Shown piece after piece: positions 57,901 to 63,119 of a DNA stretch of 64,000 bases (its first letter is position 1; every line of letters starts with the position of its first letter). The position numbers and the translations under genes are program-made. The notes beneath the pieces were generated by a model that saw nothing but the letters and a program-made list of their open reading frames with translations, searched no databases and had not been told where the DNA came from. Origin of the DNA: Liolophura sinensis (taxonomy: Eukaryota; Mollusca; Polyplacophora; Chitonida; Chitonidae); contig NC_088305.1 of assembly GCF_032854445.1 (NCBI RefSeq), positions 26,310,628-26,374,627 of the forward strand. Reading direction: 5' to 3'.

Positions 57901-60900
57901 ATTGGACGACCTTGCCCGAAAGCTCAGTCATTCGCTGCTGTCCAGCGCTTCAAAACGCAGAACTTTTCTCAAGGTCTAATTCCCAAAAATATTCTCTGAC
58001 AGTTTTGGTTTTCTTATAAACATTTATAACATAAACATTTTCTTATAAACACTTATAAACATTTTGATAAAAGTGTCAGTGTTCATCAACACTTTAAAAT
58101 GTGTGTGATACGAATTTGTTTTGATACGAACATTGGTAAAGTTCCCCATGATATTGTAACCTGTGAAGTTGAATATACGGTCATATTGCGATTACTCATT
58201 CACAGAATTTAAAAAAAAAAAACATCTTCTTGCTGGGTTGTTTGTAAACCATCCTAGAGTGCAAGTTTCACATTTGTTTCATTCTGTGTGAATTGTAAAT
58301 TGTTAAATTTTTCTTGTCTTATTTGCATTCCCAAGACAAAAGGAGATAAGAAGATAGGGTTCTCACACTTAGAGCAGTTTTCAGCGAGAGAGATCGCCAC
58401 CAAGGTGGGAGTACTCTTACCGTCTCTGTGTGAGAACCTGGAAGGTGCCAGTGAATTCTTCCAGGTAATCTAGCATGAACTTATTTCATTTGCTCCTACA
58501 GGTATTTCATTTGCTCCTACAGGTATTTCATTTGCTCCTACAGATATTTCACACAAAGGTCCAGCGAGTTTCAAATGCAGATGCTCAGTTTCCTCCACCT
58601 ATGTCATTGATTCTCATCGCCTTCATATTGGGGTTTTAAACCCTGGATGTGAAAACACAGGGTTTAAATCCGTTCATGCCCTTCTCAAAGCATGGATTAC
58701 AATTTTGTCCCTGCAACATTTATCAAACAGACAGCCCTTATTGCATTTATATAAAGCTTAGTTGTGAAAAATCATGTCAGCCATGCTGACTGTAGACAGC
58801 GCTGATATGGTGGTGGGATTTTGTCCATACGACACTTGTCAAATCGACAGCTCTACTTGTGTTTATTTAACGCTGAGCTGTGAATAATCACTTGCCATGG
58901 AATGCAGCGTTACAGAGGAAAAGGACGTCAGCAGAGCTGTTTTATCAGAGCTTATTAAATACTGCACAGGGTTTAACCCCCAAAGTGATTCCTATCCTTC
59001 ATGTGGCAGTGGCCAACAACAACAACAAATGAGTATGTCAGCATTTTGACCCATCCAATCAGCCAATTACAGAATCACGTATCATGAAATAGTTCTTAGG
59101 GAGGTGTTCAACATCAGTGATGTCAAGGAAGTGTTCATTTGATGAGTGAACTCATTTGATATATGAACTCGTACTGTGGAAGGTGTTAAATTTTGAAATG
59201 TTTCAGTTTCAGCGGAAAGACAGTTGTGTAATATTCATAATGAATTTTTGAACTCATATACTTTTTCACGTGCGCAAACCAGAACAGCTTAATAAGCGAT
59301 TAATTAATATCAACTTAGGATCAAGTTTAATTCTCACTTCAGACTATGATTGAAGAAAATGATGGCGTGATTGATGGGCCCGGAAGCTCCACCCCTGAGG
59401 CTGAAACCATGGCAACATGTTTTAATCTCCTCCTCCAAACCTTGGTCTCCTTTTTCTCATGGTAGGTGTTGGCAGCGTGAAGTTTTTGTTGATTTAATGA
59501 TTTCTTTCAGTGGAATTTTTCAGGTATACAAATGGTGTTGTCTTTATCAATGGATTAAAACCAGTTTGATTTACCAGGCACATACGCCTGACAAACTGCC
59601 TTATGTTAAACTGGGACCTAACAAACAAGAGCTGTGTTTGGGCCTGCGAGAACAACTGCTTAGTAAAATGAGCCAGGAAGAGCCGAAAAGATTGTAGCCC
59701 ATCTTAAGTTAAACACAGAAAATTTACATTTCTTTTTATACCCCCGCTTAGCGAAACAATCTGGTAATTATTTTCATTATTTCACCCATTTAGGACTTTG
59801 CGTAACAGTGCTTAATTTCCATGTATTCACATTTTGTCCATGCAACACTTCATAAAGTACTGAATACTTTTCATAAGTAAACTATAATTATTTTCATAAT
59901 TACTTCCGTTCAGGTACTTAGTGCTGTAATGGATTTTAATGCAGACTGTATTCTCTTGTGATTGCTACATTTCTCCATTCAGACTAGATGTACCAGTAGT
60001 TCAGTCAGTGCACACCACATATGGTTCATGAAAGAATCTACGTGAAGCCAAACAATGTAACAACAACATCGTGTCATTTCTTTTAATGTTTCCTTTTCTT
60101 TCTTGTATTTTGGAAATGTTGGAAGATGTAAGGGATGGATTCTTGTGGATGATTATCATTAAATCTCATGTATTGTTTTCATTTTTGTTACAACAGGAAT
60201 GGCTTCCTACTAAGTGAAAATCATGGAATGTTGAAAGAAGCTTTAACCGTCCTCGCCAGTCGCATTAAGCCCTCTGGACCTTCACAGGTCTCCTTCCGGC
60301 ATCTACTGAAGTAAGCTTTTCTCATATTTTGCTTGTCTCCAACATGTATGTTCACAAATAATAAGTCATTGCCAGTCACTGTGAATTGAATAGGGAATCT
60401 AAAGCTTCTGTCTGGTTCATGTATTTCGAGTTTTTTTCAGAGAATTTTGGAACGTCATGTAGAAAACGTAGTTGTTGTTACCCCTCGGTCTTGTTTGGCG
60501 GTGCATTACAGTTTTGCATCTTCACATGTTACATTGCTATGAGCAGGTAGTCATAATATGCTACAAGGTTATTTACCTGTTGATTTCCAGAACTGCATTC
60601 AAGTATGTAGAGAAATTCTCGTCTTCGGTCCCCAACCTGGCCACAGCTGTGACTCTCCTCAAGCTGCTTATCTGTCTGGCGGAGAAAACGGGCGAAAAGG
60701 ACATGGATCAAGTCATTGGTTAGGAGTTCAAATCCACAACTTATTTCCTTTAAATTTTCCCTTTTTGAATAGTCTTCAAGTCTTACTTCAAAGTCTTACA
60801 AAATTTGGTGCATAGTATAATTTTGTAGCACTTCTGACCAAGTATTAAAACCAGCCTGATTGAAGCAAAAATTTTGCATAATTAATGAATTCTTTGGTTA

Positions 60901-63119
60901 GTTGTTTCTGTGTAGTAATTCAAATCTTGTTCTACTTTGATGAAAGTTGATTCATCTGTCAACGAAACATACTTTATTATTGTCTGCTGTGTTTTGACTA
61001 CCTTTTGCACAAAATTCAGATGACAATTAGACAAAGAAATTAGGGATATCATCTCGGCTGGCTGTAGAGTATTTAATGTTTGATAATGTGTATTCAGGGG
61101 AGCAGTCTGAGGCTTTCCTGAAGCGTGAATGGTTGGACGGAGAAGGGCAGAGACAGAAGGGAGCCAAACACAATGAGCACCTCCATGTCGTCATCAGGTG
61201 AGTGCCTCTACCTGCCACAGATGTCAGGAGGGGACTTGAAATTTGCAATTTTGTTACCTCCTCCTCCTCCCCTCCCCGTAAGGGGAGATGCGAAGTACTG
61301 ATTGGTGAGGTGTGACTATAGTGTATCTTGATTTGGTCTTTCATGTTCCAGGGGTCTGGTGCCAGTATACTGTAGCTGGGTAAAGATGTCATGTTTCAGA
61401 GGTCTGGTGCCAGTATACTGTAGCTGGGTAAAGATGTCATGTTCCAGAGGTCTGGTGCCAGTATACTGTAGCTGGGTAAAGATGTCATGTTCCAGAGGTC
61501 TGGTGCCAGTATACTGTAGCTGGGTAAAGATGTCATGTTTCAGAGGTCTGGTGCCAGTATACTGTAGCTGGGTAAAGATGTCATGTTCCAGAGGTCTGGT
61601 GCCAGTATACTGCAGCTGGGTAAAGATGTCATGTTCCAGAGGTCTGGTGCCAGTATACTGTAGCTGGGTAAAGATGTCATGTTCCAGAGGTCTGGTGCCA
61701 GTATACTGTAGCTGGGTAAAGATGTCATGTTCCAGAGGTCTGGTGCCAGTATACTGTAGCTGGGTAAAGATGTCATGTTCCAGAGGTCTGGTGCCAGTAT
61801 ACTGTAGCTGGGTAAAGATGTCATGTTCCAGACGTCTGGTGCCAGTATACTGTAGCTGGGTAAAGATGTCATATCTGGTGTCAGTAAGCTGTGACTGGGT
61901 ATGGTGTCCCATCTTGGCAGGCCGTTCCAGTGTGACAGCACTGTTCATATCATAATATCTCTTCTTTTGAACCCACCAAATAGGCGACACCATAGGATGA
62001 CGCCACCAAATCAGTGGTGAAAGAAGGAATTGGTCACTCTGAAAAAGCAAACAATCCAAACTTTGTCTTTACAGAACTTACCTGTCATACTCAGAAGACT
62101 CTCTCCTAGCCACAGAGCAGGTCACAACCAAAGCTATCCCGGAGCTGCTGGACACGGACAAGAATGACTGCTCTCAAACCTTCCCCACCCTGGACAGGTA
62201 AATAAACGCTGGTTGTTCTTTTTGATTTGAAAAGGTCACTGTTTAATTTGAATATGTGAGCATTAGGAAAGTGTTGATCTCTTGTTTGCAGATTATGGAA
62301 AAAAAAATACTTGTTCCCCCACCCACTCCACCCCCACCGCCCTTCGCTTTATGGTTTTCATCTATGCTTTCACAGTTTTCATCAATGAGATTATTTTGAA
62401 AAGGATACTGACCTTATCAATGGAATTTCACCAAAATAAACATTTGTGTCTGATATTTTGGTCAAAATATGGTGAAAAGGTTCCTGAAAATCACCAGAAC
62501 ATTCCTGCATATGGCAAAAAAAATATTTTCAGCTGTCAAATGATCTAGATATATCTGTTTAATAATCAAGTTGAATTTGTTTTTCTTTGAAATTTCAGAC
62601 AGTCGTTTTCAGTGTTCTACAAAGTCATGTTGTCTGATCTGGTTGGAACGGCTAAAGATTTGGAACCAGTAAATAAAACTGACTCAGACGAAGTAAGAGT
62701 TGTTTTTTTTCTCTCTTCATTTATTTCTTTTCTTTTACTATTCTAGAGAGGTAGGTTACAAATACAACCTTTTCTTTACCTTTACACTGGAGAGCTATTT
62801 TTTATTTTTATTTCTTTTGGTTACCCGACTCCTAAACCTTTCCACATTCGAAAGACTAACTTTGATTTGAGGGGAAAAAAAACATTGATTGGATGTCAAT
62901 GTCAGGGCTTCACTAAAGGAATAATTTTACACAGAACCATGCACTCAGAATATTCTTGAATAAAAATCTTGTAAATATGCCAACAAATGAAGAATTACAC
63001 TAATACTTTGAGATTTTTCCTTGTGAAAATAATGTTTTATGTTTCAGATAAAGCTAGATCGGCTGATTAAGTGGAGTATGGCTGTGCGGATATTCCATGT
63101 GTTTATCAACCTGATTAAG
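24943..63119 (+). CDS. FANCD2: FANCD2, Fanconi anaemia group D2 protein (37 exons, 3' end missing)
   Basis: Central clamp protein of the Fanconi pathway: with FANCI it binds damaged DNA and is monoubiquitinated by the FANCL/UBE2T core complex to license interstrand crosslink repair in the nucleus. Each exon aligns in order with vertebrate FANCD2 (recalled) and phases join throughout, giving about 1,273 codons; about 180 C-terminal residues of the vertebrate protein are not covered. The start ATG (24943, context caccATGa) opens a basic N-terminus with a bipartite NLS-like KRK...KRGK. The acceptor lysine is codon 501 (41371-41373) in FAVFVK|GVLDFLDN, matching human K561. Exon 9 contains one extra base and an in-frame TAA (35431-35433), so the raw sequence encodes only a truncated protein unless this is an assembly error. 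Exon 8's acceptor is ambiguous. The 5' untranslated exon is not firmly placed. Confidence 0.96.
25090..25142 (+). mobile_element. SINE tail fragment
   Basis: Short remnant: tgtataactgaaataccctt, gagtacagtgtaaaacatca, aataaataaatag. Confidence 0.6.
25330..25402 (+). mobile_element. SINE body/tail remnant
   Basis: Contains tctgcctggtttcctcccat and accaatcaaataaataagt with the core between them deleted. Confidence 0.6.
25509..25628 (+). CDS. FANCD2: FANCD2 exon 2
   Basis: Encodes AKRGKVTEENDNVYRIDSVF then LVSKSGLTLRTGKGPNTL, aligning with the human LKISGIILKTGESQNQL segment. Residues 18-57. Confidence 0.93.
26249..28109 (+). mobile_element. Inverted-repeat element copy A, with an insertion
   Basis: Left end agttaacatgaagtctgcca (26249-26268) and right end tggctgacttaatgttcact (28086-28105) are inverted repeats of each other. 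The outer parts, 26249-26655 and about 27950-28109, match copy B (31667-32214) in reverse. About 1.3 kb of other DNA lies between; parts of it (cgtgaatgcctttttatccg near 26938 and its near-complement near 27833) look like ends of a nested element. Confidence 0.7.
28625..28692 (+). CDS. FANCD2: FANCD2 exon 3
   Basis: Encodes VYQAVFQRDLRLNMKSKNDQ plus RK. Acceptor ttcctag, donor gtatgt. Residues 58-80. Confidence 0.88.
28792..28897 (+). pseudogene. Broken copy of FANCD2 exon 7 inside intron 3
   Basis: gttgctggagaagtta (28792-28807) and tttatgggtgaagaggagtaa (28877-28897) match the exon 7 sequence and its donor, but an unrelated 70-bp stretch separates them and no acceptor is present. The following bases (ttttgaaataataaattttt) also resemble intron sequence after the real exon 7, so a genomic segment was duplicated. 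Unlikely to be spliced in. Confidence 0.7.
29088..29319 (-). mobile_element. SINE, near full length
   Basis: Minus orientation: tttattgatttactggaatg tail, core gtactcaaggatatttcact, aaaacgggcagagcccgggg body and decayed head ending ccgccacagaggcct. Confidence 0.85.
29390..30878. repeat. 72-bp tandem repeat, about 20 copies
   Basis: Unit: aatgattatggcttaagacc, acctcagcaatatttgagct, atgtcgtggtgaggatagag, tatgtaag. Some copies differ by small indels. It ends about 22 bp before FANCD2 exon 4. The unit is a multiple of three, so both strands show ORFs of over 230 codons. A single related copy occurs at 52071-52145. Confidence 0.97.
30901..30953 (+). CDS. FANCD2: FANCD2 exon 4
   Basis: Encodes VIDEFMDGLQTYLEEAG and matches human EEFVSGLESYIED. 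Acceptor tcttcag lies about 20 bp after the end of a 72-bp repeat array. Residues 81-98. Confidence 0.93.
31587..31637 (+). CDS. FANCD2: FANCD2 exon 5
   Basis: Encodes FHWSLLPTEVSPDSEA between split Arg codons; corresponds to human FRNCLLSCERLQDEEA. Residues 98-115. Confidence 0.9.
31667..32214 (-). mobile_element. Inverted-repeat element copy B (MITE-like, 548 bp)
   Basis: Ends gtaaagtgaacataaagtca (31667-31686, continuing gccac) and the near-complement gtggcagactttatattcgc...ttaa (32190-32214). Its interior matches copy A in the opposite orientation, for example cagtgccatatccccag and tttctggaatactacttta. No coding capacity, so probably mobilised by another element's transposase. Confidence 0.75.
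32995..33055 (+). CDS. FANCD2: FANCD2 exon 6
   Basis: Encodes VRRGKQDCLVRLLLGIDAVQ (human KSLIKLLLGIDILQ). Residues 115-135. Confidence 0.94.
33612..33760 (-). mobile_element. Headless SINE copy with short target duplication
   Basis: Tail, core (gccgtactcaagaatatttc) and body up to gaccttcccacgatggtgga; the tRNA-like head is absent. Flanked by gttggtaa at 33604-33611 and 33761-33768, a likely 8-bp target-site duplication. Confidence 0.75.
33971..34026 (+). CDS. FANCD2: FANCD2 exon 7
   Basis: Encodes PKLMSMLLEKLPEFMGEE (human PAIIKTLFEKLPEYFFE). Donor gtaagg read at gaggaagagga|gtaagg-type junction; an alternative donor atgg|gtgaag lies 13 bp upstream. Residues 136-154. Confidence 0.88.
34672..34759 (+). 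CDS. FANCD2: FANCD2 exon 8 (acceptor ambiguous)
   Basis: Encodes [20 protein letters not shown] plus DSK, matching human [21 protein letters not shown]. The start at 34672 follows a long pyrimidine tract ending cgaag and keeps phase with exon 7. A start at 34690 (cacaag) would fit only with the alternative exon 7 donor. Confidence 0.85.
35317..35442 (+). CDS. FANCD2: FANCD2 exon 9, carries a one-base frameshift
   Basis: Encodes ELTSKMLEILTITSMDIQRE, IISCLPEVVDDEQHADV, then reads GGC TAA in frame. The run GGG at 35427-35429 has one G too many: without it the frame continues AKSL and the codon split at the donor joins exon 10 (RDHLLEGNSL), matching human HADVGKELSDLLIENTSL. Exon length is 126 where phase needs 125. 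Confidence 0.9.
35452..35605. repeat. 23-bp minisatellite, about 7 copies
   Basis: Unit near caaggtcaaagtggtgccat + tat, with decay. Starts about 10 bp after the FANCD2 exon 9 donor. Confidence 0.85.
35968..36055 (+). CDS. FANCD2: FANCD2 exon 10
   Basis: Encodes DHLLEGNSLTAPILDSLSNL then TLQPELMAE. Acceptor ttttcag, donor gtgagt. Residues 225-254. Confidence 0.95.
36056..37255. other. FANCD2 intron 10, nothing recognised
   Basis: AT-rich with homopolymer runs near 36750. ORFs up to 111 codons show no recognisable protein similarity. Confidence 0.5.
37256..37360 (+). CDS. FANCD2: FANCD2 exon 11
   Basis: Encodes VRDSVIQTLLSVEMEDLPVV then TKFLIQSISGSDALE, matching human [20 protein letters not shown]. 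Residues 255-289. Confidence 0.96.
37778..37848 (-). mobile_element. SINE tail remnant
   Basis: Tail ttatttatttatttatttta, attgatgttttac, tatttcacttatgcgacggc then gccagc; truncated there. Confidence 0.65.
37905..38495. repeat. 24-bp minisatellite, about 24 copies
   Basis: Unit accattccttactattggtc + aaac; two places carry a short extra accattccata. Ends 15-20 bp before FANCD2 exon 12. ORFs of over 200 codons on both strands reflect the 24-bp period. Confidence 0.97.
38513..38604 (+). CDS. FANCD2: FANCD2 exon 12
   Basis: Encodes VIGQMRSNLNFEPSVSMKSL and SQKGVKGRED. Its acceptor (cttccacag) is only some 15-20 bp beyond a 24-bp repeat array. Residues 290-320. Confidence 0.94.
38882..38984 (+). 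CDS. FANCD2: FANCD2 exon 13
   Basis: Encodes SRSVNTNRCCEALTLDAIKS and GIRFQNSVAQAWIK (human DVIKSAIRYEKTISEAWIK). Residues 320-354. Confidence 0.96.
39335..39508 (+). CDS. FANCD2: FANCD2 exon 14
   Basis: 58 codons: TIENVKLPADHKIVDVFVLL ... RNKIRAGCFTDVLLQSAF. Matches human VFDLVMLFIIYSTN and LRNKIRSGCIQEQLLQSTF. Residues 355-412. Confidence 0.97.
39700..40210. repeat. 24-27 bp minisatellite, about 19 copies
   Basis: Unit gctgatcaaccaccaccata + cagt with length variation (cccaccacc). In FANCD2 intron 14, 130 bp before exon 15. Confidence 0.94.
40343..40477 (+). CDS. FANCD2: FANCD2 exon 15
   Basis: Encodes VMREYFPSILSLAEVLLRSP then AFGTLDTYCKQ. Residues 413-457. Confidence 0.96.
40840..41103 (+). 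mobile_element. SINE, full length with perfect target duplication
   Basis: Complete copy: head ggcctccttggctcagttgg with A-box-like sequence, B-box-like gttcaagtccagctcat, body, core cttgagtacggcgtaaaaca and tail aaataaataaataaat. Flanked by identical 15-bp repeats aattgtggtcagttg (40825-40839 and 41104-41118). Best reference copy for this family in the window. Confidence 0.97.
41242..41373 (+). CDS. FANCD2: FANCD2 exon 16, ends on the ubiquitinated lysine
   Basis: Encodes EIVGTLVTHLGSGFEGEIDA ... PFAVFVK. The final codon AAG (41371-41373) is the lysine equivalent to human K561, the monoubiquitination site, immediately before the donor. Residues 458-501. Confidence 0.97.
41905..42012 (+). 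CDS. FANCD2: FANCD2 exon 17
   Basis: Encodes GVLDFLDNLTVVQIRKLYSM then LSEMAFRNPNDGALIQ, matching human GILDYLDNISPQQIRKLF. Residues 502-537. Confidence 0.97.
42112..42180. repeat. G-rich tract with a run of over 20 G
   Basis: Several GGG/GGGG clusters followed by an uninterrupted G run and gtgtg. Could form G-quadruplexes in DNA or in the FANCD2 pre-mRNA; the exact run length may not be reliable in the assembly. Confidence 0.85.
42181..42838. repeat. 151-bp tandem repeat, about 4.3 copies
   Basis: Unit includes gaagtcatttgtccacatac, cgaccaccactgcctgggcg, gttttgaccaacaatttgag and tactatccttcattgattaa. Copies are nearly identical, so recent. In FANCD2 intron 17, directly after the poly-G tract. 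Confidence 0.96.
43776..44039 (+). other. Unassigned 87-codon ORF in FANCD2 intron 17
   Basis: Opens MAGRGNQSGRMHSHAVTC and contains a coiled-coil-like SKIEQLEAEVDQIILEDQF. No flanking splice sites were chosen and no family recognised. Could be a fragment of a retroposed gene or chance. Confidence 0.25.
44323..44524 (+). mobile_element. SINE, decayed
   Basis: Head tctccgtggctttgtggtta, tgtgagttaagtccatctct, body with internal deletion, tail aaatttatcaaataaataaa. Confidence 0.75.
44655..44920 (+). mobile_element. SINE, near full length
   Basis: Head acggaggggccgaggtgttt, B-box-like gttcaagtccagctcat, body, core tttttgagtgcagcataaaa and tail caatcaaataaataaat. Confidence 0.85.
44965..45912. 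repeat. 26-bp minisatellite with repeated AG|GT motif, about 36 copies
   Basis: Unit tttgtactacaggtatgtca + gtcgta. Every unit contains tacag directly followed by gtatgt, that is an acceptor and a donor consensus back to back. Ends about 20 bp before FANCD2 exon 18. Confidence 0.97.
45933..45982 (+). CDS. FANCD2: FANCD2 exon 18
   Basis: Short exon: DDLHIVIHKQLSNHDE (human DDMHLVIRKQLSSTVFK). The acceptor follows the 26-bp repeat array almost directly. Residues 538-554. Confidence 0.96.
46534..46774 (+). CDS. FANCD2: FANCD2 exon 19
   Basis: 80 codons beginning YRRMGVIGAIMVVKSMAYTN (human [20 protein letters not shown]) and containing QVIGLLQLVKTSVAKSPEAT. Residues 554-634. Confidence 0.97.
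47475..47551 (+). CDS. FANCD2: FANCD2 exon 20
   Basis: Encodes VWIGDNVTNDFQDDFVVDID plus PEDLT (human WVGHTICNDFQDAFVVD). Residues 635-660. Confidence 0.96.
47966..49176. repeat. 19-bp minisatellite, over 60 copies
   Basis: Unit caggaatgctgtgggacag with variants gggggtcag, ttggtcag and gaatact. All three plus-strand frames are open over most of the array (up to 431 codons), a consequence of the repeat. In FANCD2 intron 20. Confidence 0.97.
49307..49441 (+). CDS. FANCD2: FANCD2 exon 21
   Basis: Encodes DRLVPMALSFGLDDTEDANI then AINLLPLI, matching human GIAINLLPLLF. Residues 660-705. Confidence 0.95.
49442..50478. other. FANCD2 intron 21, nothing recognised
   Basis: No repeat family or plausible exon seen; ORFs below 70 codons only. 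Confidence 0.5.
50479..50579 (+). CDS. FANCD2: FANCD2 exon 22
   Basis: Encodes VPSPTCLAAHFRLVRICEQK then NNDLEGIDALL (human [20 protein letters not shown]). Residues 705-738. Confidence 0.96.
50763..51485. repeat. 19-bp minisatellite, about 38 copies
   Basis: Unit gggatgtatattaaacaat with variation in the last four bases (aagg, actg, aacg). In FANCD2 intron 22. Confidence 0.96.
52071..52145. repeat. Single copy related to the 72-bp repeat
   Basis: gaatgaatgaatgactatgg then cttaacgccacatcggcaat and atttcatccctgtcttggcg, matching the unit at 29390-30878. Suggests the array arose from a dispersed element. Confidence 0.6.
52387..52502 (+). CDS. FANCD2: FANCD2 exon 23
   Basis: Encodes CPLYVCKEGVEEKMKSLSPR then CNTVFQTINWFRE (human CSLIFLTLNWFREIVNAF). 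Residues 739-777. Confidence 0.96.
52881..53029 (-). mobile_element. Headless SINE copy with target duplication
   Basis: Tail, core and body ending ctcacgtatgaccggagggg; no tRNA-like head. Flanked by aaggccttaatat (52868-52880) and aaggcctaaatat (53030-53042), 12 of 13 identical. Confidence 0.82.
53685..53793 (+). CDS. FANCD2: FANCD2 exon 24
   Basis: Encodes VVNGFATQTEPEMKAKVIIR then LQNITDVQTLLIKCLK. Residues 778-814. Confidence 0.95.
53817..54084 (-). mobile_element. SINE, near full length, decayed
   Basis: Tail ttgatttatttgattattta, body ggcagagcccagggaaaacc, B-box-like gggcttgaactcacag, head ending ttcagccacagaggacc. It starts about 24 bp after the FANCD2 exon 24 donor. Confidence 0.85.
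54090..54281. repeat. 31-bp minisatellite, about 6 copies
   Basis: Unit cagtggttggttgattgatg + gtttgactgat, directly next to the SINE head. Confidence 0.95.
54591..54711 (+). CDS. FANCD2: FANCD2 exon 25
   Basis: Encodes HPSFQPPKAVFDLEDTPSKP then a Lys-rich stretch AAKKPGKKGAKK, a low-complexity linker like the basic linker at this position in the human protein. Donor gtatgt. Residues 814-854. Confidence 0.9.
54761..54929 (-). mobile_element. Headless SINE copy with perfect target duplication
   Basis: Long tail, core gttctcaagaatattacact, body ending cttacggcaggagggga; no head. Flanked by identical tcaatacaaagtt at 54748-54760 and 54930-54942. Confidence 0.9.
55481..55562 (+). CDS. FANCD2: FANCD2 exon 26
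   Basis: Encodes KKGSADVTDQSVAGDDDNGE plus TTVLAER. Poorly conserved acidic linker; donor gtatag is weak, but the frame meets a stop just after it and phase 0 fits exon 27. Residues 854-881. Confidence 0.82.
56077..56174 (+). CDS. FANCD2: FANCD2 exon 27
   Basis: Encodes SQLSLQGDSQATQGSPTKDK then SAIDLELFRPYF. Residues 882-914. Confidence 0.9.
56638..56719 (+). CDS. FANCD2: FANCD2 exon 28
   Basis: Encodes ELDIDIFMILKSGFITRAAL plus DSEENTR (human [20 protein letters not shown]). Residues 914-941. Confidence 0.96.
57165..57400. repeat. Possible inverted-repeat element
   Basis: Left end gggcccagttcttcgaaa and right end tttcgaacaaccagactcag are partly complementary. Interior has matched taagtcagt/ctgggattaagtc elements. 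No coding capacity. Confidence 0.35.
57857..57973 (+). CDS. FANCD2: FANCD2 exon 29
   Basis: Encodes ATTDVQIQPPQLAFLLDDLA then RKLSHSLLSSASKRRTFLK. Donor gtctaa is weak but phase and alignment (human LGPPELLFLLEDLSQKLE) are clear. Residues 942-980. Confidence 0.93.
58336..58464 (+). CDS. FANCD2: FANCD2 exon 30
   Basis: Encodes TKGDKKIGFSHLEQFSAREI ... ENLEGASEFFQ (human NIGFSHLQQRSAQEIVH). Residues 981-1023. Confidence 0.96.
58482..58547. repeat. 21-bp repeat, 3 copies
   Basis: Unit tatttcatttgctcctacag + g, just after the FANCD2 exon 30 donor. Each unit ends in an acceptor-like ctcctacag. Confidence 0.9.
58630..58981. mobile_element. Inverted-repeat element (MITE-like, 352 bp)
   Basis: Begins ggggttttaaaccctg and ends cagggtttaaccccc, inverted repeats. 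Inside are two copies of an 80-bp segment (from about 58700 and 58820; ttttgtcc...acatttatcaaa, gacagc, gtgaa(t)aatca). No coding capacity. Confidence 0.55.
59343..59461 (+). CDS. FANCD2: FANCD2 exon 31
   Basis: Encodes TMIEENDGVIDGPGSSTPEA then CFNLLLQTLVSFFS; matches human ENHGVVDGPGVKVQEY. Residues 1024-1063. Confidence 0.95.
59462..60196. other. FANCD2 intron 31, nothing recognised
   Basis: Contains an 80-codon open stretch without similarity. No repeat family seen. Confidence 0.5.
60197..60310 (+). CDS. FANCD2: FANCD2 exon 32
   Basis: Encodes NGFLLSENHGMLKEALTVLA then SRIKPSGPSQVSFRHLL, aligning with human [20 protein letters not shown]. Residues 1063-1101. Confidence 0.94.
60591..60718 (+). 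CDS. FANCD2: FANCD2 exon 33
   Basis: Encodes TAFKYVEKFSSSVPNLATAV then TLLKLLICLAEKTGEKD. Residues 1101-1144. Confidence 0.93.
61098..61197 (+). CDS. FANCD2: FANCD2 exon 34
   Basis: Encodes EQSEAFLKREWLDGEGQRQK then GAKHNEHLHVVI (human [20 protein letters not shown]). Residues 1144-1177. Confidence 0.94.
61345..61868. repeat. 48-bp tandem repeat, about 11 copies
   Basis: Unit ccagaggtctggtgccagta, tactgtagctgggtaaagat, gtcatgtt; copies nearly identical. In FANCD2 intron 34. The 48-bp period yields ORFs of about 200 codons on both strands that are not genes. Confidence 0.97.
62075..62197 (+). CDS. FANCD2: FANCD2 exon 35
   Basis: Encodes TYLSYSEDSLLATEQVTTKA then NDCSQTFPTLD (human CIYLEHTESILKAIEEIAG, STFPTLTRH). 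Residues 1177-1218. Confidence 0.95.
62599..62692 (+). CDS. FANCD2: FANCD2 exon 36
   Basis: Encodes QSFSVFYKVMLSDLVGTAKD then LEPVNKTDSDE (human [20 protein letters not shown]). Residues 1218-1249. Confidence 0.95.
63048..63119 (+). CDS. FANCD2: FANCD2 exon 37 (last one seen)
   Basis: Encodes IKLDRLIKWSMAVRIFHVFI plus NLIK, matching human [21 protein letters not shown]. Donor gtgggt, so coding continues beyond the window. Residues 1250-1273. Confidence 0.95.

Noticed and set aside
61316-62059. Minus-strand 247-codon and plus-strand 198-codon ORFs
   Set aside because: Translations of the 48-bp array inside FANCD2 intron 34.
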